A DNA stretch of 64,000 bases from Tianweitania aestuarii. GTDB taxonomy: Bacteria; Pseudomonadota; Alphaproteobacteria; Rhizobiales; Rhizobiaceae. The notes beneath the pieces were generated by a model, which did no database searches, was not told the origin of the DNA, and saw only the letters and a list, made by a program, of their open reading frames with translations. The stretch is from positions 310,001 through 374,000 of the forward strand of contig NZ_JAFMNX010000001.1 of assembly GCF_018457165.1 (NCBI RefSeq), read 5' to 3'. This document shows positions 17,371 through 25,787 of this stretch, piece by piece. A program made the translations under genes and the position numbers. Every line of letters begins with the position of its first letter. The stretch's first letter is position 1.

Positions 17371-18237
17371 ATGAACCGTTTAGCTTCACTCGTTTGCGCA
17401 GCCATGATGGCGCTGTCGTTCAACACCGCCGCGCAGGCTGCCGACGATGCGGTGGTGAGCAAGGCGCGTGAGATCGAGGGGCGCTTGCAGGCGCGGGTCG
17501 GTGTGGCGATCGTCGACACAGGAAGCGGAAAGAGCTGGAGTTACAAGGCTGACGAGCGGTTCCCGATGGCGAGCACGTTCAAGGTGCTTGCTTGCGGTGC
17601 TTTGCTGCAGAAGGCGGACAAAGGCGAACTGAAGCTGCGTGATACGGTCACTATCAAAAAGGCCGATATGGTGCCTTATGCGCCGGTGACGGAAAAGCTG
17701 ATCGGCGCAAAGATCAGCCTCGGCGATTTGTGTGCCGCGACCATGCGCACCAGCGACAATGTCGCGGCCAACAAGGTGCTGGAGGCTATCGGCGGTCCTG
17801 AAGCCGTTACGGCCTTTCTGCGGGACACGAATGATCAAATTACGCGGCTTGATCGCAATGAGCCGGAGCTGAACGAGGGCAAACCGGGTGACGAGAAGGA
17901 TACGACCACGCCGGCCGCCATGGCCGACACCTTGCGCAAGCTGGTTCTGGGCGACGCGCTGTCTTCGGGGTCGCGCAAGCAGCTGACCACCTGGCTGGTC
18001 GAGAACGAAGTCGGTGGACCGCTCTTGCGCGCCGGCCTGCCGAAAAGCTGGCGCATCGGTGACCGCACTGGAGCGGGCGGTTATGGCACGCGCGGTGTGG
18101 TGGCGGTGATCTGGCCGCCAAAGCATGAGCCGATCGTGGCGGCTATCTACATCACGCAAACGAAGGCCACGATGGACGAGCGCAACGCAGCCATTGCCGA
18201 ACTTGGCAAAGTGATCGCGTCAGCCATCGCCGAGTAA
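17371..18237 (+). CDS. bla: Class A beta-lactamase, R234 (carbenicillinase-like) type
   Basis: A periplasmic serine beta-lactamase of 288 residues with a signal peptide (LVCAAMMALSFNTAAQA-AD). Class A motifs are all present: STFK (Ser70, Lys73), SDN (130-132), EPELN (Glu166-Asn170) and, in place of KTG, RTG at 234-236, followed by AGGYGTRG with Arg244. Cysteines fall at positions 77 and 123, the TEM-type disulfide. RTG is the hallmark of the PSE/CARB carbenicillinases. It shows no nearby transposon, integron or ampR-type regulator and sits among chromosomal genes, so it looks intrinsic. Hydrolysis of penicillins is expected; spectrum is not known. Confidence 0.94.
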   Translation: MNRLASLVCAAMMALSFNTAAQAADDAVVSKAREIEGRLQARVGVAIVDTGSGKSWSYKADERFPMASTFKVLACGALLQKADKGELKLRDTVTIKKADMVPYAPVTEKLIGAKISLGDLCAATMRTSDNVAANKVLEAIGGPEAVTAFLRDTNDQITRLDRNEPELNEGKPGDEKDTTTPAAMADTLRKLVLGDALSSGSRKQLTTWLVENEVGGPLLRAGLPKSWRIGDRTGAGGYGTRGVVAVIWPPKHEPIVAAIYITQTKATMDERNAAIAELGKVIASAIAE

Positions 18238-18265
18238 AATTTGCGGCTGGAGGGGTTAGGGAAGC

Positions 18266-19777
18266 CTACTCCGCCGCATCGCGCTGAACGTCGTCCGGCG
18301 CGTCGGGATGGCCCGGTGCCGTCTCGCAGTCGAGATCGGGGAAAGCGAGCACGCGGCGGTTGTGGAAATCGGTGCGCACCACCAGCAAGCCGCGCTCCTC
18401 GAAATAGCTCAGCAAGCGTCGTGCCCGTCGCGCCGAATGGGTGCCATAGGCGCGGGCAAGGGTGGCGTCGGACGGGGAGGGGTCCTTGTTGACGGCTGCG
18501 CGCGCGATCATCAGGAACACGCCCTGCAGATCGTCGGGCAGTCCTTCCGACAAGGTCAGCGCCGTTGCCCAGGCTTCACCGCCCGAACGTTCATCGACGC
18601 CAGCGCGTGCCACCGCAAGCCGCCGGCGGAAGCCCGACAGCGGCAAGGGTTCGCCGGGGACGCGGCGGATGCGGCAGCGCACAAGGAAATCCTGGTACAG
18701 AACCGCATCGGAGCGGAAGGCGGCGTCCGGGTCTTCGATGATTTCGCGCAGCACTGTTTCGAGGCCTGCTTCGCGTTCGGCCTCGTCGATAATCGCGAAC
18801 ACCGGCTCGGCAACCGGTTCCGGCGCAGGCTTCGGCCGCGACAGCTGCGCCAGAAGGTCGGCGGTGGGGATCGGCTTCGGGGGCTGTTTGCGCAGGATCG
18901 GGCTGGCTTCATCTGGCCCGGGCGTAAAGATCAGATCGCTCGCATCTTCCGGCGCTTCCGGCAGCGGCGTCAGCTTCGGGCTGGAGGAGCGTGCCGAGGT
19001 TTCCACGGCGCCGATGGTGATCGGCAGCGGGCGGCGCGACAAAGCCGGTCCGAGCGCGATGAAATTGCCGCGCGCCAGATCGCGGAACTGCTCGGCCTGA
19101 CGACGATCCATGCCCAGAAGATCGGCGGCACGCGCCATGTCGATATCGAGAAAGGTGCGGCCCATCAGGAAGTTCGAGGCTTCCGCCGCAACGTTCTTGG
19201 CGAGCTTGGCCAGACGCTGGGTGGCAATAACGCCGGCGAGACCACGCTTGCGGCCGCGGCACATCAGGTTGGTCATGGCGCCGAGTGAAAGCTTGCGCGC
19301 TTCGTCGGACACCTCGCCGCCAACGGCCGGTGCGAACAGCTGCGCTTCGTCCACCACAACAAGTACGGGATACCAGTGATCGCGCTCGGCATCGAACATG
19401 CCGCCGAGAAAGGCAGCTGCGGCACGCATCTGCTGGTCGACATCGAGGCCTTCCAGATTGAGCACCACGGAAACGCGGTGTTCACGCACGCGGCCGGCAA
19501 TGCGGGTCAGTTCGGCTTCGGTGCGCGCGGCATCCACGACCTGATGGCCGAATCGCTCCGCCAGCGTCACGAAGTCTCCTTCGGGATCGATGATGCACTG
19601 CTGCACCCAGGGCGCGCTTTGTTCCAGCAAACGGCGCAGAAGATGCGACTTGCCGGAGCCGGAATTGCCCTGCACCAGCAGGCGCGTCGCCAGCAGTTCT
19701 TCGAGATCCAGTTCGGCAACGGGCCCACGAGCCGCAGAACCGCGAACCGCAGATCCCAAATCGATGTTGACCTTCAT
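18266..19777 (-). CDS. HerA/DUF87-type ATP-binding protein
   Basis: A 503-residue P-loop ATPase of the HerA-FtsK superfamily. Walker A GNSGSGKS is at about 37-44, Walker B VLVVVDEAQLF at about 137-147, and an arginine-rich segment follows (MCRGRKRGLAGVIATQRLAK) as in DUF87 proteins. A Pro-rich linker (about 280-345) leads to a helical C-terminal region of unknown type with a winged-helix-like end (YGTHSARRARRLLSYFEERG). No NurA-type nuclease is adjacent, so it is not an obvious end-resection pair. The start at 19777 was chosen over a 41-codon extension that has no family character. Confidence 0.82.
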   Translation of the reverse strand: MKVNIDLGSAVRGSAARGPVAELDLEELLATRLLVQGNSGSGKSHLLRRLLEQSAPWVQQCIIDPEGDFVTLAERFGHQVVDAARTEAELTRIAGRVREHRVSVVLNLEGLDVDQQMRAAAAFLGGMFDAERDHWYPVLVVVDEAQLFAPAVGGEVSDEARKLSLGAMTNLMCRGRKRGLAGVIATQRLAKLAKNVAAEASNFLMGRTFLDIDMARAADLLGMDRRQAEQFRDLARGNFIALGPALSRRPLPITIGAVETSARSSSPKLTPLPEAPEDASDLIFTPGPDEASPILRKQPPKPIPTADLLAQLSRPKPAPEPVAEPVFAIIDEAEREAGLETVLREIIEDPDAAFRSDAVLYQDFLVRCRIRRVPGEPLPLSGFRRRLAVARAGVDERSGGEAWATALTLSEGLPDDLQGVFLMIARAAVNKDPSPSDATLARAYGTHSARRARRLLSYFEERGLLVVRTDFHNRRVLAFPDLDCETAPGHPDAPDDVQRDAAE

Positions 19778-19996
19778 CCAGCGCCCTTTCCGAGACCGGT
19801 CTTTTAGCACCGCGAGCCGACAAGGCGAAAGCTCGCTGCGGGATTCCCACAGGCACGATGGCGCAGGGGGATGCTGACCTGTTGACGGGAGGATCTGCAT
19901 ACCCGGTGTGCAGCGCCGTTCAAGCGACGCAGGGATCCTGCATCAGACCAAAGCGTCAGATGATTCCTGAAGTCAGCGATGTGAACGAGAAGAAAG

Positions 19997-20073
19997 TGGC
20001 GCGCCCGAAGAGATTCGAACTCCTGACCCCCAGATTCGTAGTCTGGTGCTCTATCCAGCTGAGCTACGGGCGC
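19997..20073 (-). tRNA. tRNA-Arg (anticodon ACG)
   Basis: A complete cloverleaf of 77 nt on the minus strand. The acceptor GCGCCCG pairs with CGGGCGC, the D-arm is AGCTCAGCTGGATAGAGC, the anticodon stem-loop is CCAGA-CTACGAA-TCTGG with anticodon ACG, the T-arm contains GTTCGAATC, and CCA is encoded. The A at the wobble position should be edited to inosine. Confidence 0.97.
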
Positions 20074-20601
20074 GCATCAGGCAAAGCTGCCTGCCGACGA
20101 AGGAGATCGCTCCGTCGTCGTTGGGCGCTAACTAGCCACTTGCTGGAGGAAAGGCAAGCGCTTCCTCGACGATTTTGTCATGAATTTGCAATGCTGCAGC
20201 GATGATCCACAACCAGCTGCAATCAACGTGCGGCATGAGGGATCAAAGCGCCTGGTTGGATGCATCTTGGTGAAACGGCGCCGCCTTTTAAGTGGACAGT
20301 GCGTGTGCTCGGTGGATGTCAGCAAGCTGATCAGGCACCAGGCCGAAAGGCCATAAGGCAAGTCGCATCTTCTTTTCGCAGGACGATTGCGCATTCGTCG
20401 CGATCAACTACAATCGGGATGGGGATTGTAAGTTGTGCGGCGTTGTGGGGAAGTTGCGTTCATGGATTACGCAGCGGGGAGTGCGATCCGGTCGAGATCG
20501 AAAAAGCATACCATTGTCGGGATGCTTTTGACGGCAAGGGATAGTCTTTCGGCTTACTCTGATTTGGGCCGGCGTTGTCTTTGCCGATTGAGCGTGCTCT
20601 C
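20074..20601. other. Gene-free stretch upstream of glycosyltransferase
   Basis: About 528 bp between tRNA-Arg (divergent) and the glycosyltransferase. It must hold both promoters. The only structure I see is a GGCC-GAAA-GGCC hairpin near 20342-20353. Open frames across it have no family resemblance. Confidence 0.4.
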
Positions 20602-22581
20602 ATGAGCGCCGTCGAGAAGATCCGAGAGCCGGACCTGAACGACAATAGCCCGCAGCGGCAGCCGCAAGCGCTGGAGCATCGGGGTTCACGGCTCGATCCG
20701 TTCGAGGAAGCCTGCGAGTGGCTGCCGATCTTGCATCGCCTGGGCATCCAGGTGGATCGTCTCGTGCCGATCGCCACCCGGGCGCGTGCCAACAAGACAT
20801 CGTTTCACGTCGAGTTTCTTGCGGCCGATCTGTGCTCTGAAGACCAGCTTTACCGCGCGATCGCCGATGATCTGCAGCTGACCTTTTTGCCTGCCGTCGA
20901 ACCCGCGCGGCTGGCTGTTCGCGATAACGACAGTTTCAGGCTTCTCGGCTCGTCCTTCGCTACCAGGCAGGCGCGGCCGATCCTTTATGTCGAGCCGGAC
21001 CGTGCGCCCACGCAGCTTGTTGGCGCAGTCGTGCTTGATCTTCGCGGGTTGCGCCGGATGCTGCGGGAACATCCCGAGCGCGCAGGCCGCATGGCCGTGG
21101 CGGCACCTTCCGTGTTGCGCCGGGCGCTGATTGCGCGCAACGAACCGCGCCTGACCACACGCGCCTGCGATGCGCTTGCAAACAACGTGCCCGATTGCTC
21201 CGCTAACATCGTCGCAACCGTGAGCCAGGGCTTTGCCATCGGCGCAGTGCTTGTGTCTCTGCCGCTTGGATTTGTGCTGTGGCCAAGCGCAACGATGCTC
21301 GCTCTGCATCTCGTGTTCTCGCTTTTCTTCCTCGGCTGCGTGACCTTGCGCATGCTGGCTGCGCGTCACGCCGAGCCGCCTTACCTCGCCAAGCTGCCGC
21401 CCGTCATACCCGCCGAACTGCCGACCTATACGATCATGATCGCGCTTTATCGTGAGGCCGTGGTCGTGCCTGAGTTGCTGGCGTCGCTCGGGCGGATCGT
21501 CTGGCCGCGCGCAAAGCTCGAAATCAAGCTTGTGTGCGAAGCCGATGATGCGGAAACGCTCGCAGCTCTTCGCGCGCATACCTTACGGCCCTGGGTGGAG
21601 GTCATCGAAGTGCCCGCGCAAGGGCCGCGGACCAAGCCGAAGGCGCTGACCTATGCATTGCCGCTGACCTCTGGTGCGTTGGTGGCGATCTATGATGCCG
21701 AGGACAAACCGCATCCGTTACAGCTGCTCGAAGCCTGGCAGACCTTCCGCGATGCTCCGCCGGAGCTTGCCTGCCTGCAAGCGCCGCTCGTGATGACCAA
21801 TGCGGGCGAAGGCATGATCCAGCGGCTGTTTGCTTTCGAATATGCTGCCTTGTTTCGCGGGCTGCTGCCCTGGCTGTCGAGCAAGGGGCTTGTTCTGCCG
21901 CTTGGCGGCACGTCGAATCATTTCCGCCGCGATGCGCTGGAAGCGGTGGGTGCCTGGGATCCGTTCAACGTCACGGAAGATGCTGATCTCGGCTTGCGGC
22001 TGACGCGCTTCGGCTATCGCTGCGGCACCATCACCTATCCAACCTTCGAAGAAGCGCCGCATCGGCTGGGTGACTGGGTGCCGCAGCGCACCCGCTGGTT
22101 CAAGGGCTGGCTGCAAACCTGGCTCGTTCATATGCGCAATCCCTTGCAGCTGCGCCGTGAGATCGGCACCGCTTCCTTTCTGATCGTGCAGGTTCTTTTC
22201 GCGGGCATGGTGATTTCGGCCTTGGCGCATCCGCTGATGCTGGTCACGCTGGTTGGCATCGTCCTGGAGATGCTTGATCCAGCCACGCCGCAGGCGCATT
22301 CGGCTTTGTTTGCGATCGATGCGGTGAACATCGCCTGTGGCTACGCGGCTTTCCTCGTTCTCGGCGCGGCCACGCTGGTGAAGCGTGAACGCAAGAGCTT
22401 GTGGAAGACGGTGCTGGCTACGCCGGTGTACTGGATGATGATCTCCTACGCCGCCTGGCGCGCGGCCTGGCATCTCTATTCCAAACCATTTCATTGGGAG
22501 AAAACACCCCATCGCATAAGTGGCAGCCGCTGGGTGAAACGCGTGCGGCAGCTCCGCGAGCAGGGATCCGTAGAAGCTTAA
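20602..22581 (+). CDS. Processive family 2 glycosyltransferase with N-terminal MshEN-like region
   Basis: An inner-membrane glycosyltransferase of 659 residues. The N-terminal 170 residues (for example WLPILHRLGIQVDRL and EDQLYRAIADDLQLTFLPAV) resemble the regulatory N domain of type II secretion ATPases, which binds cyclic di-GMP in some proteins. A membrane pair at about 205-255 is followed by a GT2 domain with IALYREAVVVPELLAS, the DxD-like IYDAEDKPHP, VTEDADLGLRL and QRTRWFKGWLQTW, then several C-terminal membrane segments. These are the residues of a processive polysaccharide synthase (cellulose-synthase-like). The product is not predictable. A TTG start 27 bp earlier is possible. Confidence 0.88.
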   Translation: MSAVEKIREPDLNDNSPQRQPQALEHRGSRLDPFEEACEWLPILHRLGIQVDRLVPIATRARANKTSFHVEFLAADLCSEDQLYRAIADDLQLTFLPAVEPARLAVRDNDSFRLLGSSFATRQARPILYVEPDRAPTQLVGAVVLDLRGLRRMLREHPERAGRMAVAAPSVLRRALIARNEPRLTTRACDALANNVPDCSANIVATVSQGFAIGAVLVSLPLGFVLWPSATMLALHLVFSLFFLGCVTLRMLAARHAEPPYLAKLPPVIPAELPTYTIMIALYREAVVVPELLASLGRIVWPRAKLEIKLVCEADDAETLAALRAHTLRPWVEVIEVPAQGPRTKPKALTYALPLTSGALVAIYDAEDKPHPLQLLEAWQTFRDAPPELACLQAPLVMTNAGEGMIQRLFAFEYAALFRGLLPWLSSKGLVLPLGGTSNHFRRDALEAVGAWDPFNVTEDADLGLRLTRFGYRCGTITYPTFEEAPHRLGDWVPQRTRWFKGWLQTWLVHMRNPLQLRREIGTASFLIVQVLFAGMVISALAHPLMLVTLVGIVLEMLDPATPQAHSALFAIDAVNIACGYAAFLVLGAATLVKRERKSLWKTVLATPVYWMMISYAAWRAAWHLYSKPFHWEKTPHRISGSRWVKRVRQLREQGSVEA

Positions 22582-22659
22582 TTCTCGATGTGATGGAACA
22601 AGTCGAGCTGGCGTTTGTATCGTTACGTCATTCCGCTTTCATCCGATTGAGGTTCTCCA

Positions 22660-23115
22660 ATGGATACGACCCATCCCACAGCGGTTGCGTTGGCGGTTGA
22701 GCGGCCTTTCTACACCGCCTTCTCGCAGTTTCCCGCTGTTTGCTTCACGCTCACGCTTCTGACGGATATCGCTTACTACCTGTCGGCCAATCTGTTGTGG
22801 CAGAACTTTTCCTCATGGCTGCTCTTTGCCGGACTTGTGTTCGGCGGCTTTGCATTGGTCGTGGCGATCATAGAATTCCTGGCACGTTCGGGCTTGGCTT
22901 TGCTTCGACCCACATGGCCGGTGATCGTCGGTTATCTTGTTGTGCTGCTGTTGGCCCTGTTGAACAGCTTCATCCACGCGGGCGACGGATGGACCGCCGT
23001 TGTGCCCTACGGTCTCGCAACATCCGCGGTGACCTTTGTCGTGATGCTGGTCGTGGCCGGCATGAACCGGTCGATGAAAACCCGCCGCCTCGTGGGAGTG
23101 AACCATCATGCATAA
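22660..23115 (+). CDS. DUF2231 membrane protein
   Basis: A 151-residue protein with four hydrophobic segments (about 26-45, 52-72, 84-106 and 116-137) and the DUF2231 pattern FPAVCFTLTLLTDIAYYLS near residue 24. These integral membrane proteins often sit beside quinoprotein or cytochrome-linked dehydrogenases and may supply a membrane anchor or electron link, but this is not proven. The stop overlaps the next gene by 8 bp, which argues for a functional pair with the sorbosone-dehydrogenase-like lipoprotein. Confidence 0.86.
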   Translation: MDTTHPTAVALAVERPFYTAFSQFPAVCFTLTLLTDIAYYLSANLLWQNFSSWLLFAGLVFGGFALVVAIIEFLARSGLALLRPTWPVIVGYLVVLLLALLNSFIHAGDGWTAVVPYGLATSAVTFVVMLVVAGMNRSMKTRRLVGVNHHA

Positions 23116-24727
23116 TCGTTCCGCATTCGGGCGCCGCAGCGCGCTCATGGGCAGCGCCTTGGGTCTTCTCCTTCTTGCCGGTTGCAGCGACAACGGCGGC
23201 GATTTCGATACGACGCAGCAGATCGGCCCCGATCCTATGCTGCCTGAGCCAAGCTCCTCGCTTCTGCCCGACCTGAAGGTAGCCAGCGTGATTGGCTGGG
23301 ACGAGGGTGCCACGCCGAAGGTGCCGAACGGCCTCACCATCACCGCTTATGCCAAGGACCTTGCCAATCCGCGCACAGTCCACACGCTGCCCAACGGCGA
23401 TGTCCTGGTTATTCAGGGGCGCGGGCCGGGGGTGGAACCCTTGTCGCGGCCCAAGGACATGATCCGCGGCTGGATCATGTCGATCGCGCATGGCGGCGGC
23501 GGTGGCGAGCAGAAGGAAAGCAACCTCATCACGCTGCTGCGCGACACCAATCGCGATGGGCAGGTGGACGAACGCAGCGATCTCCTGAAAGGCCTCAACT
23601 CACCATTTGGCGTGGCCTTTGCAGATAACACGCTTTACGTGGCCACCACGGATGCAATCCTGGCTTATCCCTATGAGCTTGGCCAAACGGAGATCACCGC
23701 TGAGCCCAAGCTGCTGACGGCGCTGCCCGGTGGCCCGATCGACCATCACTGGACGAAGGATCTGGCGCTCAGCCCCGATGGCCGCATGCTTTATGCCTCT
23801 GTTGGCTCGAACTCCAACATCGTGGAAAACGGTCTCGAGGCCGAAAAAGGCCGCGCGGCGATCTGGCAGGTCGACCGTCAGACGGGCGCCGCACGCGTTT
23901 ACGCGTCTGGCCTGCGCAACCCCAACGGCCTGGCCTTCAATCCGCAGTCGGGCGCCTTGTGGACCGTCGTGAACGAACGTGATGAGCTCGGACCCAACCT
24001 TGTGCCGGATTACATGACGTCGGTGCAGGACGGCGCATTTTATGGCTGGCCATGGAGCTATTATGGCGGCCATGTCGATGAACGTGTGTATCCGCAGCGG
24101 CCCGACATGATCGAAAAGGCCATTGCGCCGGATTATGCGCTGTCGAGCCACGTGGCAGCACTCGGCCTGACCTTTTCCATGAACTCGGCCATGCCGGCCG
24201 CCTTTGCCAGTGGCGCCTTTATTGGTGAACATGGCAGCTGGAACCGCAGCGCCTTCAACGGCTACAAGGTGGTTTACGTGCCCTTCGTGGATGGTGCTCC
24301 GGTGGGCAAGGCGCAGGACTTCGTCACAGGCTTCATTGAAGGCGATGAGGCGCATGGCCGTCCGGTTGGCGTCGGCATCGACGGGACTGGAGCGCTTCTG
24401 GTGGCCGATGATGCCGGCAACACAGTCTGGCGCGTTGCGGCCGCCGATGGATCGGTCTCGCCCCAGCCGATCGGCACCGACCAGATGCCCGGCGGCAATG
24501 CGACCGCCAGTACGGCATTGCCTGCCGATAACAGAACGCTGCCGAATGCCGGAACACGCGGCGATGCGCCTTCGCAAGACGGTGGCGCATCACCCTCTAC
24601 CGACGAACAGCTGACTGGGCAGGAGCCTAGCCCGTCGTCGCAGCAAGGACAGTCTGGAACGGCGTCACCATCCCAGACCCAGATTGCGCCGGCCGTGCTG
24701 CCGGGTGCGACAGGGCAGCAGAACTAG
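23108..24727 (+). CDS. Sorbosone-dehydrogenase-family lipoprotein (six-bladed propeller quinoprotein-like)
   Basis: A 539-residue exported protein. A lipobox LLAGC places the lipidated Cys at residue 26. The propeller domain shows repeated elements of the soluble-aldose/L-sorbosone dehydrogenase family: GLTITAYAKDLANPRTVHTL, LNSPFGVAFADNTLYVA, PIDHHWTKDLALSPDGRMLY, YASGLRNPNGLAFNP, WTVVNERDELGPNLVPDY and GEHGSWNRSAFNGYKV. These are the places where PQQ and calcium are held in the family. The last 80 residues are a Ser/Gln/Pro-rich low-complexity tail. The enzyme would oxidise sugars in the periplasm if PQQ is available; no pqq gene lies in this window. Confidence 0.87.
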   Translation: MHNRSAFGRRSALMGSALGLLLLAGCSDNGGDFDTTQQIGPDPMLPEPSSSLLPDLKVASVIGWDEGATPKVPNGLTITAYAKDLANPRTVHTLPNGDVLVIQGRGPGVEPLSRPKDMIRGWIMSIAHGGGGGEQKESNLITLLRDTNRDGQVDERSDLLKGLNSPFGVAFADNTLYVATTDAILAYPYELGQTEITAEPKLLTALPGGPIDHHWTKDLALSPDGRMLYASVGSNSNIVENGLEAEKGRAAIWQVDRQTGAARVYASGLRNPNGLAFNPQSGALWTVVNERDELGPNLVPDYMTSVQDGAFYGWPWSYYGGHVDERVYPQRPDMIEKAIAPDYALSSHVAALGLTFSMNSAMPAAFASGAFIGEHGSWNRSAFNGYKVVYVPFVDGAPVGKAQDFVTGFIEGDEAHGRPVGVGIDGTGALLVADDAGNTVWRVAAADGSVSPQPIGTDQMPGGNATASTALPADNRTLPNAGTRGDAPSQDGGASPSTDEQLTGQEPSPSSQQGQSGTASPSQTQIAPAVLPGATGQQN

Positions 24728-24745
24728 CTGGCGAAAGCTGAAGCC

Positions 24746-24777
24746 GAGGTCAGGACCGTTCGCCCGGTTCTGACCTC
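24746..24777. terminator. Bidirectional hairpin between convergent genes
   Basis: GAGGTCAGGACC at 24746-24757 pairs with GGTTCTGACCTC at 24766-24777 with a single non-Watson-Crick position. It lies between the convergent quinoprotein and ppk2 genes and overlaps the ppk2 stop codon. There is no strong U-tract. Confidence 0.55.
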
Positions 24778-25678
24778 ACGGCGTCAGAAGCTTCGGCCCT
24801 TCGCCGACGATCTTCTTGTCCGGCTCGCCGATCGCATCGAGGTCGCGGCCGGTGTAAGGGATCGCCAGGAGCACATGGCGGATCGCTTCAATACGGGCGC
24901 GGCGCTTGTCGTTGGAGCGCACCACGACCCAGGGCGCGTGTTTGGTATGCGTGGCCTCGAACATCTCGTTGCGCGCGCGGGTGTAGGCATCCCAGCGGCT
25001 CAGGCCGGCAATGTCGATCGGTGAGAACTTCCAGCTTTTCAGGATGCTGTGACGCCGGTCGTGAAAACGCTTGAGCTGCGTTTCCTGGCCGATATCGAGC
25101 CAGATCTTGAAGAAGTGGATGCCGTCATTGACGATCATCTGCTCCAGCAAAGGCGCTTCGTGAAGAAAGCGCTCGTGCTCTTCTTCGGTACAAAAGCCCA
25201 TCACGCGCTCCACGCCGGCCCGGTTATACCAGGAGCGGTCAAAGGTCACGAATTCGCTGTGGCTTGGAAACTGCTGGATGTAGCGCTGGAAATACCATTG
25301 CCCGCGTTCGGTTTCTGTCGGCTTGGGAAGCGCGACGTTGCGGGCCGTGCGGGGATTGAGGTTCTCGCGAAAGGCATGGATCGTGCCGCCCTTGCCGGCC
25401 GCATCGCGCCCTTCAAACACGATCATCACGCGCTTGCCGGTTGTCGCCAACCAGTCCTGCAAGCGTACCAATTCAACCTGAAGCTTGTCGAACTCTTCCT
25501 TGAAGGCCTTCTTCTTCATGGCCTTGTCGTACGGATAGTCGCCTGCGCTGAGTTCGTTGTCCTTGATCCAATCGGCCAGATCCGGCTCATCGATATCGAA
25601 CAAACGGGTCGTGCCATCGATATCGAGCGTCACCGCCGCGGTATCGGGAAAATTTGCCGGCGCTATTTTTTCGCTCAT
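24776..25678 (-). CDS. ppk2: Polyphosphate kinase 2
   Basis: A cytoplasmic class I PPK2 of 300 residues that moves phosphate between polyphosphate and nucleoside di- or triphosphates. Walker [11 protein letters not shown] is at about 90-99, the Walker B segment [18 protein letters not shown] is at about 146-163, and the lid region [18 protein letters not shown] is present. A 70-residue N-terminal extension (…[15 protein letters not shown]) is usual for this subgroup. ATG at 25678 has AGGAG 7 nt before it. It is divergent from phoR, in keeping with phosphate metabolism in this area. Confidence 0.95.
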   Translation of the reverse strand: MSEKIAPANFPDTAAVTLDIDGTTRLFDIDEPDLADWIKDNELSAGDYPYDKAMKKKAFKEEFDKLQVELVRLQDWLATTGKRVMIVFEGRDAAGKGGTIHAFRENLNPRTARNVALPKPTETERGQWYFQRYIQQFPSHSEFVTFDRSWYNRAGVERVMGFCTEEEHERFLHEAPLLEQMIVNDGIHFFKIWLDIGQETQLKRFHDRRHSILKSWKFSPIDIAGLSRWDAYTRARNEMFEATHTKHAPWVVVRSNDKRRARIEAIRHVLLAIPYTGRDLDAIGEPDKKIVGEGPKLLTP

Positions 25679-25787
25679 CCCGTTCTCCTGCAATCAGCCT
25701 GTCATGATATCTGATGCAATGGAGATAGTTCCTGAGCCGGTTTTGGAAACAGGACTTGGCGCAACGGCAAAAAGAGGAGGGTGCATC

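Noticed and set aside
19858-20205. Open frame encoding RPKRFELLTPRFVVWCSIQL
   Set aside because: This is the antisense translation of tRNA-Arg, a well-known false protein.
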